In this document: in pieces, positions 41,659 to 50,170 of the stretch
Position numbering within the stretch: the first letter of the stretch is position 1
How the letters are laid out: each line of letters begins with the position of its first letter
IMG/VR virus record: IMGVR_UViG_3300028802_000206
Span: 1 to 57,702 of that record
Length of the DNA stretch: 57,702 nt
From: a virus
Reading direction: 5' to 3' (one strand)
Made by a program: the position numbers and the translations under genes
Notes under the pieces: generated by a model
Database searches by the model: none
Told to the model about the DNA's origin: nothing
What the model saw: the letters and a program-made list of their open reading frames with translations, nothing else

Positions 41659-43116
41659 TCATGAGTAAGCCCCGGTGTCGTAATCCGTTGACCGATATTT
41701 CCCCGTCGCGAGGTTGTATTGGAGGCCGAGTTTGCAGGGGTAACCGAGTTCATCGAACCGGGCCTTGCGGTGATAGAGGACAGCCTCGGTTTTGCGGTTC
41801 ACACCGTCGAAAATCTCAGGGCGGTGCACGACGAAGCCCTGGTCGACCATGTTTTCCCAGTGTTTGGCGCCGGCGATGTCTTCGAGGCCTGGGGGTCCGC
41901 CGCGCCGATTGCCATCCATTTTTGCGGGGTGAGCTACGATCTGGACGTGGCAGTTCATGTCATTGGCGAACACGTACAGCGTGCGCAGGCAGCGCGCGAT
42001 GTACTCATCCTCGCGTTCGTTTCGCTCTCGCGAACCCTCGAGGCGGTTCCAGGGGTCGAGGGTGATCACCTTGGCACCGTGGCGCACGATCGCGATTTCG
42101 GCGAGGTCCAGGAACCATTCGAGGGTTTGTCGGTGCTCTGGGTGGACGGCGAAAAGGTAGTGCTCGTTGATCCAGCCGTCGGCCTTGCGCTTGTCATCGT
42201 CGTCAAGATCGCGCTCGTGCCTTCCCATGACGAGCGTACGAAGTTGTTTGCGCATGTGCGGCTTCGGCCGTGTCTCGAAAGTGGCGGCGAACAACACCAG
42301 GCGATAGGCTTGGATGATCTGAAACCAGATTTGCGTCCAGAGCATTGTTTTGCCCATGCCAGCGTGCCCGGTGACGACGGAAAGCGTACGCGGGGCGAGC
42401 CTGATTTTGCTTTCCCACTCCGAAAATCCTGGGTCCCATAGCGTCAGAGCGGGCGGCTCAGGCAGTTCATTTAGGCGGTAGAGCCCAGCGACCGGCCATT
42501 GTAGTGAGCCTTCGGTCACGAGGTCGTGGAGGTCGCGCGCGCCTTCGGTGCGAAGGACATCGTTGGCGTCCTTGCAGCCTTCCGGCCAGTCGACAAACCA
42601 GAACCGCGCCGCACCGAGTAGCCTGGCCATGTCAGCGCGGAGTGACAGGCCGGCATCGTCGCCATCGCCGCACCATATGAACTTCGTGACCCGGTTGAGG
42701 CCAGCCTTCAGAGCGTCATCAACGTAGGAATACCCTCTCAATTCCGATGGCGCTTCGGCGCTGCGCTGCTTGGCCCCGTTTGGAACTGACAGAACGCTGC
42801 CGCGGGGAATTCCGGCCTCGACGAGGGCGCAGCGATCGAGCTCACCCTCGACCAGGAAAATTGTTTCTGGCTGGTCCGCGAGCGCGTCGTCCTCGCCCCA
42901 GAAGCTGAGCTTGAGACCTTTGCCGGCGACGAAGGATTTGTCGGGGACGGCGCGGGCTTTCCAGCCGTCGCGGTAGTGAAAAACGATGCCCTCTGACTTC
43001 CGATTGAGGTCAGGAAAGTAGATGGTACCGGAGGCGACGCCGAGCTGTTCCAAGGTCTCCCGGCTGATGCGGCGCTCGGTTTTGGCCCAGTTGGCGACGT
43101 CGTCCGACAGGGTCAT
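41659..43116 (-). CDS. Primase-helicase (T7 gp4-like), TOPRIM plus DnaB/RecA-like domains
   Basis: 485 residues from the ATG at 43116 (MTLSDDVANWAKTERRISRE). TOPRIM primase core: IFLVEGELDRCALVEAG and WCGDGDDAG. The helicase half has Walker A TGHAGMGKTMLWTQ, the ETRPKP region and Walker B-like AKVITLDPWN, then VQIVAHPAKM. It lacks the N-terminal zinc-binding domain, which sits in the overlapping frame 43010-43315. It primes and unwinds at the fork. Confidence 0.88.
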   Translation of the reverse strand: MTLSDDVANWAKTERRISRETLEQLGVASGTIYFPDLNRKSEGIVFHYRDGWKARAVPDKSFVAGKGLKLSFWGEDDALADQPETIFLVEGELDRCALVEAGIPRGSVLSVPNGAKQRSAEAPSELRGYSYVDDALKAGLNRVTKFIWCGDGDDAGLSLRADMARLLGAARFWFVDWPEGCKDANDVLRTEGARDLHDLVTEGSLQWPVAGLYRLNELPEPPALTLWDPGFSEWESKIRLAPRTLSVVTGHAGMGKTMLWTQIWFQIIQAYRLVLFAATFETRPKPHMRKQLRTLVMGRHERDLDDDDKRKADGWINEHYLFAVHPEHRQTLEWFLDLAEIAIVRHGAKVITLDPWNRLEGSRERNEREDEYIARCLRTLYVFANDMNCHVQIVAHPAKMDGNRRGGPPGLEDIAGAKHWENMVDQGFVVHRPEIFDGVNRKTEAVLYHRKARFDELGYPCKLGLQYNLATGKYRSTDYDTGAYS

Positions 43117-43315
43117 CCGTGACGCCGCCTGCCCAATTGCAGTGGTGGCAGTAGTACAAAAGTTCATTGCCCGTCACCGTGACCGAGAGGCATTTTTGGG
43201 TTTTCTTGCGTCGGGTATGGCTGCACTGAGGGCATCGAAATTGTCGGGTGCCGACGAAGTTTTGGCGGACGCCGACGGTGGCAAGTTGGCGAAGAATGTC
43301 CTCGGAATTTTGCAT
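43010..43315 (-). CDS. Zinc-binding domain of the primase, in a different frame
   Basis: 101 residues from the ATG at 43315. The first 65 residues are a typical T7-like primase zinc domain: FRCPQCSHTRRKKTQKCLSV and LLYYCHHCNWAGG with four Cys. After that the frame degenerates and stops at 43010, whereas the matching continuation (SDDVANWAKTERRISRETLE) is one base forward in the primase-helicase frame. A split gene, a programmed +1 shift or a frameshift mutation would all explain this. Confidence 0.75.
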   Translation of the reverse strand: MQNSEDILRQLATVGVRQNFVGTRQFRCPQCSHTRRKKTQKCLSVTVTGNELLYYCHHCNWAGGVTDDPVGRRRQLGQNRAPHQPGDLGTARRRLRYHLLS

Positions 43316-43316
43316 T

Positions 43317-44042
43317 TCACCAAGCATCTCCGTGCAATCTGAGGACTTCTTTGGCCGTGAGGTCAGGGTCGCCGCGCATGACGGCACCGATGTATTCGCG
43401 GGGATCTTGCTTGGTTGAAGCGGTTTCAATCGCGGCCCTTGCGAGGGCTACGTTGCCGCCTTTTGCTTTGATAAGATTGGAGATTAATCCGCCGGCGTTG
43501 TTGCCGAGTACGGCTTTCCCGCGCTTGAAAAGCTCGGCTTCCGGCGTTGGTGGTGCAGTTCCGTTTTCAAAATTCGGTGCCGCGTCAGCGGCCGCGGAAG
43601 CGGCATCTTTCTTACTAAAAGGATAAGAAGGTGATTGTGAAGGTGAAGGTAGGGCTTGCCCGATCGTTGGCGGATCGTTCGACGGTCGTTCAACGATCGT
43701 TGGCGGATCGTTGGTAGATCGTTGCCCTTTCCGAGCCCTGGCGGAGGCGAGCCCTCCGGCCCTCCCCGCCTTCGAAATTCGATCGGATTCCGTCAATTCA
43801 AACTCGACCCGCTTGTGCTTCCACCCTTCCACGAAAAACGATTGGATGTTCGGCTTGGCTTTCTTCCATTCCCGCTCGGACATGCGGGCAATCCGGCCAA
43901 GCTGGCGGTCATCAGTCGGCACACTACCGTTCATCCAGTAGTGCATAATAAGGAGCAGGTAGGCCCCATGTTCAGCCGTCGTCAGGTGCCCAGTGTCGGC
44001 TAGGTAGTCAGCTGGGTATAACGGCATCCAGGGGCGGTTCAT
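43317..44042 (-). CDS. DUF1376 replication initiation-like protein containing iterons
   Basis: 241 residues. N-terminal DUF1376 signature MNRPWMPLYPADYLADTGHL and TTAEHGAYLLLIMHYWMNG, with basic SKAGRAGGLASARARKG after it. The middle is low-complexity (NDPPTIVERPSNDPPTI) because it encodes a DNA repeat array. The C-terminal part (GLISNLIKAKGGNVALARAA) is helical. By analogy with lambda O, an origin inside an initiator gene is plausible. Confidence 0.75.
   Translation of the reverse strand: MNRPWMPLYPADYLADTGHLTTAEHGAYLLLIMHYWMNGSVPTDDRQLGRIARMSEREWKKAKPNIQSFFVEGWKHKRVEFELTESDRISKAGRAGGLASARARKGQRSTNDPPTIVERPSNDPPTIGQALPSPSQSPSYPFSKKDAASAAADAAPNFENGTAPPTPEAELFKRGKAVLGNNAGGLISNLIKAKGGNVALARAAIETASTKQDPREYIGAVMRGDPDLTAKEVLRLHGDAW
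43662..43723. repeat. Six iterons with 11-bp period (candidate replication origin)
   Basis: GATCGTT starts at 43662, 43673, 43695, 43706 and 43717, with GGTCGTT at 43684: six units, each exactly 11 bp apart. Since 11 is not a multiple of three, the repeat is kept at DNA level in changing codon phases. An AT-richer stretch (43606-43645) flanks it. This resembles the lambda O iteron layout. Confidence 0.75.
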
Positions 44043-44857
44043 TTGTCCGCCTCGCGCTGAGACTTAATGTAGGTTTCGAGCAACCTCCTAAAAGCCTCCC
44101 AATCCCTCACGTTCTTTGCAATCCGTTCAACCGAATTCAAATCAACATCCAAAATTGCGGCGTCCTCGATGAGGGCAAGAGCCTCCTTTCCGTCTAAATA
44201 CGAAAACCTCGTCCGTAGAATTCCGCGGATGTAAAATGCCTGCTTTAGATATGGCTTCTCTACCGAATCTCGAATAACCCTGGCTACGCCGCCGAGCTTT
44301 GAGAATGCGAGGCTTATAGATTCGTCGGTATACTCTTGATTGTCGTCTCTTTGTCCGTAGGTATCCATAGATTCGGACATCGCACGAAGAATAAGATCAA
44401 GGCCAAATGTCTTGATAAATTTTCTAAGTTTGTCCTTTCCTGTCGGCGATAGTGTCCATTGCCCTTCCGTCATCACGGACCAATGTGCAGCGGCGCTTTC
44501 AATCGTCTCCGTCTGGATGTCGGCAAGTCCGGCTCGCCATTCAATCATCATTTCCAGTTGTTCGCGGCGTTCTTGCAATTCAGCCAGTTGGTCAACCTGC
44601 TTTGCCATCACCGTCTGGTCGGAAAGATCACGCTTGCCCTTCCCGGAATTACAATCGAAACAAGCGGTGATCAGATTTAATATGTCCGTAGCACCGCCGA
44701 TCGCCACGGACCTAATGTGATCGCAGTGCAAAACAACATCCGGAGCCTTGCGCCCGCAGTATTGGCAAGCGAAAGAATCCCGCTTGAATATCTCAAAGCG
44801 GAGTTTCTTTGAAAGATGACCACGGGCTGGTTTACTATCAGGGTCGCGCGCGCTCAT
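44039..44857 (-). CDS. HNH endonuclease-domain protein
   Basis: 272 residues from the ATG at 44857 (MSARDPDSKPARGHLSKKLR). HNH domain: FACQYCGRKAPDVVLHCDHI, then GGATDILNLITACFDCNSGK with zinc-binding Cys pairs. The C-terminal 170 residues are helical and unknown. It starts next to the initiator gene and could be either a resident phage nuclease or another homing-type insertion; the AT-rich composition and position favour the latter slightly. Confidence 0.8.
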   Translation of the reverse strand: MSARDPDSKPARGHLSKKLRFEIFKRDSFACQYCGRKAPDVVLHCDHIRSVAIGGATDILNLITACFDCNSGKGKRDLSDQTVMAKQVDQLAELQERREQLEMMIEWRAGLADIQTETIESAAAHWSVMTEGQWTLSPTGKDKLRKFIKTFGLDLILRAMSESMDTYGQRDDNQEYTDESISLAFSKLGGVARVIRDSVEKPYLKQAFYIRGILRTRFSYLDGKEALALIEDAAILDVDLNSVERIAKNVRDWEAFRRLLETYIKSQREADK

Positions 44858-45045
44858 AGCAGCCGCTCCCCCTTTGCCGCCGCAACGTAGTCCTGCACGA
44901 TTGCAGCCATGCAGGCGATCTCGTGAGCGGCTTTTGCGGCGGACATTTTGCCTTCCGTAACCCACCGCTCATAAACGCGCGTTCGCACTTTCAATTCGCG
45001 TTCAGCGCAAGCGAGCTTGTCGGCCGCGGTGATGGTATCGGTCAT
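44854..45045 (-). CDS. Small helical phage protein
   Basis: 63 residues from the ATG at 45045 (MTDTITAADKLACAERELKV) with an AAGGGGGG ribosome-binding site. Contains RTRVYERWVTEGKMSAAKA, a pattern found in short helical phage proteins. Overlaps neighbours by 4 bases. Confidence 0.6.
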   Translation of the reverse strand: MTDTITAADKLACAERELKVRTRVYERWVTEGKMSAAKAAHEIACMAAIVQDYVAAAKGERLL

Positions 45046-45545
45046 GCGGCCCCCCTTCGAACGATAGATTCCGGCCACGCAAATTTGAGGTGACCAACGA
45101 CGCGCCGACCATTGATGCGCACGCCGAAATCATCATCAGTCGCAACGCCCCCCACAATCGACGACAGAATTGTATAGCCGGAAGGGAATTTCGAAAGTTC
45201 GCGCGCGCTCCCTTTGGCTTGCAGATGCGGACATTTTTTCAAGGAAAGTTCGGCGCAGGCGTGGTGAACCGGCGCTTCCGTCGTCATAAACCACCCTTCA
45301 CGGAATTCGCCCAGTTGAAACCACCATCGATTACCAGGCAGCGTCGGCTCTCCGCAGACCGTGCAAAGGAACTGCGCTATCGACCTCCTCTGTCTAACCA
45401 TGTGCGGCTTGGCAAAGATGGGACGGCCGCTGCCAGGAGCATGGGGAGACCATAACGCCAGCGCGCCCCCGACCCATCGGCACGGCCTCACTTCGTATCG
45501 CTCCTCGCTTGACCACGAAGCATTCCATGGGACCAGCAGCGTCAT
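45042..45545 (-). CDS. Hypothetical protein with Cys/His zinc-binding pattern
   Basis: 167 residues from 45545 (MTLLVPWNASWSSEERYEVR). FLCTVCGEPTLPGNRWWFQL, then VHHACAELSLKKCPHLQ suggests a zinc knuckle. Overlaps the RusA gene by 4 bases. No family recognised. Confidence 0.6.
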   Translation of the reverse strand: MTLLVPWNASWSSEERYEVRPCRWVGGALALWSPHAPGSGRPIFAKPHMVRQRRSIAQFLCTVCGEPTLPGNRWWFQLGEFREGWFMTTEAPVHHACAELSLKKCPHLQAKGSARELSKFPSGYTILSSIVGGVATDDDFGVRINGRRVVGHLKFAWPESIVRRGAA

Positions 45546-46036
45546 GCGGCCCCCCTCGCCTGCTCGCCCCACAGGAGCGGCTCGGTCGCCAGGTCGGCAA
45601 TGCTGATAGCCCCCTGCACCTCGATCAGCAGCCCGGGCTTGTCGGCGTAGGACTTTGACACGAAGCCCTGCACGATCTGGCTATCGTCGCGCCACACGAT
45701 GCCATTAAGCGCATCGAGCATCTTGACGAGGTTGTCCCAATCGGGACGCCCAGTGGGGCGCACGATGCCGCGCAGCGCCTGCTCGCGTTTCTTTCGGCTC
45801 CAGCTTTGCGGGACCGAAAAGAACGCAGCGACTTTCACCTTCAGCGGGCCATCGCACAGGGGCTGGCCAGCCATGGCCTGTTGCGCGGCATCGCGAAGCA
45901 GCGACTCGTAGGAGCGGGTAGCAGCGTCGGTGTAGATTGTGACGAACTGCGCCCCAGCCCTCGACCTAGCGATGCGCGCGCGCGGGCGGCCTTTACCGCG
46001 CGGCTCCCCAGGAAGCGTGATGGTGATGCGGGTCAT
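45542..46036 (-). CDS. rusA: RusA-family Holliday junction resolvase
   Basis: 164 residues from 46036 (MTRITITLPGEPRGKGRPRA). RusA hallmarks: GEPRGKGRPR near the N-terminus, GRPDWDNLVKMLDALNGIVW and DDSQIV with the catalytic Asp residues. It cuts four-way junctions made during replication and recombination. Confidence 0.9.
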   Translation of the reverse strand: MTRITITLPGEPRGKGRPRARIARSRAGAQFVTIYTDAATRSYESLLRDAAQQAMAGQPLCDGPLKVKVAAFFSVPQSWSRKKREQALRGIVRPTGRPDWDNLVKMLDALNGIVWRDDSQIVQGFVSKSYADKPGLLIEVQGAISIADLATEPLLWGEQARGAA

Positions 46037-46182
46037 GGCGCCGTCACCTCTTTGCATTCGCAAATCCAAGCCATGAGAACGGACCAATGACCATGCGGCG
46101 TACCCTCAAGGGTATCGACAACCATCCACCCAAGACGGGCGTGGTCGAGGACCGCGTGGTGGCGAATAAAGCGGTAGGTCAT
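46033..46182 (-). CDS. Small hypothetical protein
   Basis: 49 residues from 46182 (MTYRFIRHHAVLDHARLGWM) with a GGAGGCGG ribosome-binding site. Start and stop overlap the methyltransferase and RusA genes. It ends MAWICECKEVTAP. Function unknown. Confidence 0.6.
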   Translation of the reverse strand: MTYRFIRHHAVLDHARLGWMVVDTLEGTPHGHWSVLMAWICECKEVTAP

Positions 46183-47063
46183 TCCGCCGCCTCCGCGAAT
46201 AACGCGCCCTGCCTGTCCTCGGCGTCGAGGTTTTTGCACGCTTGGCGCCAATAGCTTTCTTTGAGTTCCACGCCAAAGAACTTGCGGCCAAGTTTTAGCG
46301 ACACGACGCCCTCGCTTCCGATGCCCATGAATGGCGAAAGCACGATGTCGTTCGGGTTGCTCCACATCACGACGGCGCGCTCGATTACGTCGAGTTGCAG
46401 TGGGCATAGGTGGCGCTCATCGCCTGGCGTGCGCGCAGCCTTGACGTTAAGCACCTTGGATTGATTGACGCTCATCCATACCGGCGATGCCCATTCCTGC
46501 CACTGGTCGAGCGGGAAATCAGCGGGCGTGTGCGCAATCAGGCGCGGATTATCTCCTGGCTTGATAAAGGTCAGCAGATAGTCCGGCATTCCGCCGCGTG
46601 ACTTGCTGCTATCCTTTTGCAACTGCTTGTAGAGCAAGCCAACATGCTTAGTTCGGGTCATCTCGACGACAGGGCATTTCCAGATTGTGCGGCGCCCGTG
46701 AAAAATCCATCCAGCCTCTTCGTGCGTCTTGATGATCTGTCCGGAAAAATCCTTGATGCCGACAGCGCCATCCTTCCATTTCGTCATCGGGAGGTCTGAG
46801 CAATGCACGGCGGTCAGCCGTCCAGGCATCGTGACGCGGAGTTTTTCGCGCACCAGCCAAGCATAGTGCTGCGCAAATTCATCGTCCGTCGAATTACCCA
46901 TGTCGGCCGCACTTTCGGAATAAACGAACAGCGATCCGAACGGAGGCGAATATACTGACAAGCCAATACTGTCAGGCGGAACCTGCGACAGCACGTCCAC
47001 ACAATCACCGTGCACGGCTTGCCAAGTATTACCATGGTCTGAATTCAAGCAGCGGATATCCAT
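46179..47063 (-). CDS. Orphan DNA methyltransferase (beta-class, N4/N6)
   Basis: 294 residues from 47063 (MDIRCLNSDHGNTWQAVHGD). Motif IV is SPPFGS (about residues 39-44) and motif I is FMGIGSEG near the C-terminus, so the order IV-then-I indicates class beta. SPP[FYW] rather than DPPY suggests N4-cytosine methylation, though this is not certain. No restriction enzyme is adjacent, so it is likely an anti-restriction or regulatory methylase. Overlaps the helicase by 19 bases. Confidence 0.85.
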   Translation of the reverse strand: MDIRCLNSDHGNTWQAVHGDCVDVLSQVPPDSIGLSVYSPPFGSLFVYSESAADMGNSTDDEFAQHYAWLVREKLRVTMPGRLTAVHCSDLPMTKWKDGAVGIKDFSGQIIKTHEEAGWIFHGRRTIWKCPVVEMTRTKHVGLLYKQLQKDSSKSRGGMPDYLLTFIKPGDNPRLIAHTPADFPLDQWQEWASPVWMSVNQSKVLNVKAARTPGDERHLCPLQLDVIERAVVMWSNPNDIVLSPFMGIGSEGVVSLKLGRKFFGVELKESYWRQACKNLDAEDRQGALFAEAAE

Positions 47064-48439
47064 GGTGCAAGCCTCGCTTGATGTTTCGGGAAATACGGGG
47101 TTTTGACGATGCCCGCCTCGGACGTGGCGCGGCGCATGGCATCGCGCATCGCGGATTTCATCATGGCGTGATCTGTGGCCTTGCGGTCGACGACGCGGCC
47201 AATCTGCGCTTCGCCTTCCGCGACGATGATGTGAACCTTGACTGTTTTCTTTTGACCGAAGCGCCAGCAACGCCGAACGGCTTGATACCAAGTCTCGTAA
47301 GAGTAGGAACGGCCGACGAATGCCATTCGTGCGCAGTGCGACCAATCGAGCCCGAACCCGCAAGCTGACGGCTTTGCGATTAGGCATGGGTTGCCTACCT
47401 CAAATGCGGCAATCCTCGATTCCTTTTCATCAATAGATTGCGACCCGCGGATTTCGAGGGCATTAGGTACCTGCGCTCGAACGGCGTCTGCTTCGTAGTC
47501 TGTGTCACACCATATAATCCAAGGCTGCGCAGGCTCTGCCGCAACAATGGACGCTGCGGTTTCTGCACGCGCCTCACTCGTCTGCCGCTTGATGGTGTGT
47601 AGGTTTGTCGCTGATAAAGATGGCAGGCCGAACATATCGGAAAGCTCTTGATCAACTTTGCTGTCACGCGCCCGGTGCCGGATTATCTCGAATGGAGGCA
47701 ACACAAACCTGTCATCGGTTTCTTGGTCGCCCAGGTCAGACGGTCGCTCTGCCATCCGACAAAATGACGACATCCAATCCCAAAACGAATTGACGGCATG
47801 TTGCTTTAGACGCCATTCATGCGAAGCCGTAGACGTGTCGTTAATAAAAAACCGCGACAGCATCTCATTCGCGGCCATGACCTCCAGAAACTCGGAATAG
47901 TTGCCAAGCTCCATGTGGTCATTCGGTGCTGGCGTCGCGGTCGCCACCAGCTTGAAACGCTGCCCCTTGAATATCTCGATCAGTTTGCGCGTCGTCTTGC
48001 CGGTGAAGCTCTTGAGGATCGATGCCTCGTCCAGCGAAATTGCCGAGAACACTGACGGGTCCAGCTTATCAATGCGGTCATAGTTGCAAATGTTGATACC
48101 GGAGCCGGCGTCAGACTGTTCGCGGATAACTCTGGCCTTGTACCCCCATCGATCCGCACGGCGCTTGGTCTGCCCGGCTACGGCAAGCGGCGTGAGGATA
48201 AGCGCGCGGCCGTTAGTCTCTTCGATAACCCTTTGGCTCCATTCTAACTGACATTCAGTCTTACCGAGTCCAGTATCGAGAAAAAGTCCGGTGCATCCAG
48301 CGCGCAGCGCAAAGTCCACGCTATGCCGCTGGAACGGGAACAGATGCGGGGCAAGTTCCGGCACACGCGCGAGCCCGCGCTCTGTGGCGCGAATGGCCTT
48401 GCTCGCAAGGAAAGCCTCATATTCGACGGAATGGATCAC
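47045..48439 (-). CDS. SNF2/DEAD-type helicase
   Basis: 464 residues. Motif I LDTGLGKTECQLEW (Walker A), LTPLAVAGQTKRRADRWGYK, motif II as SLDEASILKS, motif III VATATPAPND, and C-terminal motif VI in YQAVRRCWRFGQKK. A superfamily 2 ATP-dependent translocase, common next to a phage methyltransferase. Probably acts in replication or recombination. Confidence 0.88.
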   Translation of the reverse strand: MIHSVEYEAFLASKAIRATERGLARVPELAPHLFPFQRHSVDFALRAGCTGLFLDTGLGKTECQLEWSQRVIEETNGRALILTPLAVAGQTKRRADRWGYKARVIREQSDAGSGINICNYDRIDKLDPSVFSAISLDEASILKSFTGKTTRKLIEIFKGQRFKLVATATPAPNDHMELGNYSEFLEVMAANEMLSRFFINDTSTASHEWRLKQHAVNSFWDWMSSFCRMAERPSDLGDQETDDRFVLPPFEIIRHRARDSKVDQELSDMFGLPSLSATNLHTIKRQTSEARAETAASIVAAEPAQPWIIWCDTDYEADAVRAQVPNALEIRGSQSIDEKESRIAAFEVGNPCLIAKPSACGFGLDWSHCARMAFVGRSYSYETWYQAVRRCWRFGQKKTVKVHIIVAEGEAQIGRVVDRKATDHAMMKSAMRDAMRRATSEAGIVKTPYFPKHQARLAPWISAA

Positions 48440-48451
48440 GTCGTTCCCCCG

Positions 48452-49054
48452 TCAGTGCGCCTGCGCCTCGACCACCTTATGCGTCGCCGGCGCGCCGCCG
48501 ATGCCCGCCTTCTCCGCGTCAGCGCGCTGCATGAAGCCCGGGCGCAGGTCGCGCTCGTCGCCATCAGCAAGTGGCTTGATGCCTTTTGCCAAAATGGATT
48601 GGCCCTCATGGAAGCCATCCATGTATTTGCGGTACTGCTCGAGCTCCGGAGCGTAATCCGGCTTGCACGGGTCGCCCGCGAGCCCGTCACGTTTCCCCTC
48701 AGCGTAGGCGCGGTCGACTGACGGCGTGCGGTCCTCTCCGAAAAGCTCCGCTTGCGTGCCCATGGCCAATCCGAGCCAGCGGGCAATACGCATCTGCGCC
48801 TCGATCTTTTCCTTGAGCTTCTCCTCGCCGTTCTCGTCCTTCAGCAGCGCCCAGGTGCGGATATCGCGCACGGCGTGCTTGCCAAGCTTGGCCTTGGCTT
48901 CCTCCTCGAGGATCGCAAGCGTGTCCTTCGCGGCTTGCCAGCGCTTGGCGAAGCCAAAGAAAGTCATCGCCTTGACGTCATCGTCCTGGTGATTGCCGTT
49001 CGTCGGCGGCAACGGGCCGCCGGTTTTCTCGCTCGCGGATTTTTTCGGGCCCAT
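48452..49054 (-). CDS. Phage protein with ribosome-modulation-factor-like end
   Basis: 200 residues from 49054 (MGPKKSASEKTGGPLPPTNG). An amphipathic helical body (GFAKRWQAAKDTLAILEEEA) is followed by AYAEGKRDGLAGDPCKP then YRKYMDGFHEGQ, which resembles the RMF motif seen in Rhizobiales phage proteins. Function unproven. Confidence 0.6.
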   Translation of the reverse strand: MGPKKSASEKTGGPLPPTNGNHQDDDVKAMTFFGFAKRWQAAKDTLAILEEEAKAKLGKHAVRDIRTWALLKDENGEEKLKEKIEAQMRIARWLGLAMGTQAELFGEDRTPSVDRAYAEGKRDGLAGDPCKPDYAPELEQYRKYMDGFHEGQSILAKGIKPLADGDERDLRPGFMQRADAEKAGIGGAPATHKVVEAQAH

Positions 49055-49065
49055 TGAGGTTCTCC

Positions 49066-49548
49066 TCACGCTGCGCGATTGGATTTGGCGGCGATGCCTG
49101 GGCAGCACAGGGCAAAATGTTCGCCGCAGTAAGACCGGTTAGGCAGCGCCTCGGCGGCACAAAAGACAAAGCTCTGTTCGCCGAATGGGAAACGGCAATC
49201 GCTCTCTTTGAGCTCGAAGAACTGCTTGCGCCGTCGTTGGGGCCTGCGCGGGACCGCCTCGGCCGGGAGCGCTGGCGCCGGCGGCCTCATCGGCTCTTGC
49301 TTCAGTTTCCTGTTGATGCGGCCAGCGATGCTGTTATCGCCGCCGGCCTGACGGGGCCGCGGCCTTGTCTTCTCCGGTTTCGTCCGCGCGGCGAGCGACA
49401 GTCCGAGGCGGTGTATTCGCCCGATCACGGCGTTGCGGGTCAGCCCGCAGTCGAGCTCGATGGCGATCCGGCCCGCAGACAAACCCTCGGCGTGCAGACG
49501 CCTTAGGGCCTCGTCCCGCTCGGCGTGCCAAACAGTGCTAAACGCCAT
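49066..49548 (-). CDS. gcrA: GcrA-family cell-cycle regulator
   Basis: 160 residues from 49548 (MAFSTVWHAERDEALRRLHA). GcrA pattern: GLSAGRIAIELDCGLTRNAV, IGRIHRLGLSLAAR, and a Cys-rich end (DCRFPFGEQSFVFC; SYCGEHFALCC). In Caulobacter GcrA binds sigma70-RNA polymerase at promoters with methylated GANTC sites and drives cell-cycle genes. A phage copy may retune host or phage transcription. Confidence 0.85.
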   Translation of the reverse strand: MAFSTVWHAERDEALRRLHAEGLSAGRIAIELDCGLTRNAVIGRIHRLGLSLAARTKPEKTRPRPRQAGGDNSIAGRINRKLKQEPMRPPAPALPAEAVPRRPQRRRKQFFELKESDCRFPFGEQSFVFCAAEALPNRSYCGEHFALCCPGIAAKSNRAA

Positions 49549-49577
49549 GCCGTCCCCCATCCTAACGCGGTTTGGTT

Positions 49578-49928
49578 TTACGTGCCTTTCAGGAGTGCCG
49601 AGACCGCCGCCAAGTGCGTTTCAATCGCGCCGATATGCTGCGAAGCAGGGTGATCGCCGCCCTGCCGAGCCAAGTCCAACTCATGCGCCAGCCTCGCGTG
49701 TTCGGCCTCCAGCTCACGAATGAGCAACGCCTGCAGGCGGTCCTTAACCCAGTCGTCAATGTGCTTTACGCGGGCACGGGCGATGTTTTCGAATGTGCCG
49801 ATACCGATCGCCAGGCGACGGGCAAGGGTGGTGCGCGCGGCTTCGATTGAACCCGCCCGCGCCTTCTCTATGCGCTGTAACGACAACGCAAAACTCTGCG
49901 CTCGCTTGACCGAAGCGCTGGCGTTCAT
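49578..49928 (-). CDS. Hypothetical helical protein
   Basis: 116 residues from 49928 (MNASASVKRAQSFALSLQRI) behind AAGGAG. Helical, Ala/Arg-rich (RELEAEHARLAHELDLARQG). The phrase ARRLAIGIGTFENIARARVK suggests a DNA-contacting helix. Family not recognised. Confidence 0.6.
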   Translation of the reverse strand: MNASASVKRAQSFALSLQRIEKARAGSIEAARTTLARRLAIGIGTFENIARARVKHIDDWVKDRLQALLIRELEAEHARLAHELDLARQGGDHPASQHIGAIETHLAAVSALLKGT

Positions 49929-50170
49929 CGGCGGCGCTCCTTCCGGCATACATCTCCCGGCTTTCGGGGTGACCATGACGCTAACTCCCATGCACATTGC
50001 TGACATCGAACGACAGCAAGTCGGCGCTTGGCGGCGCCGGTGCAGAGGAGTGAATCGATGAACGGCAAAAAGCCCACGCGGGCAGGACCGGCGACCTCAC
50101 GGAAGCCGGCCCGCCGCGGGGCCGTCGAGACGCGAGACCAGGGCTCGATGGGTGTGGAGGGACAAGTCAT
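49925..50170 (-). CDS. Possible small basic protein
   Basis: 81 residues with ATGA overlaps at both ends (to cro and to the 49928 gene), which is the main support. The sequence is Arg/Pro/Cys-rich and looks atypical (RCQQCAWELASWSPRKPGDV). A plus-strand frame at 50058 with a good GAGGAG site competes for the same DNA. Confidence 0.35.
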   Translation of the reverse strand: MTCPSTPIEPWSRVSTAPRRAGFREVAGPARVGFLPFIDSLLCTGAAKRRLAVVRCQQCAWELASWSPRKPGDVCRKERRR

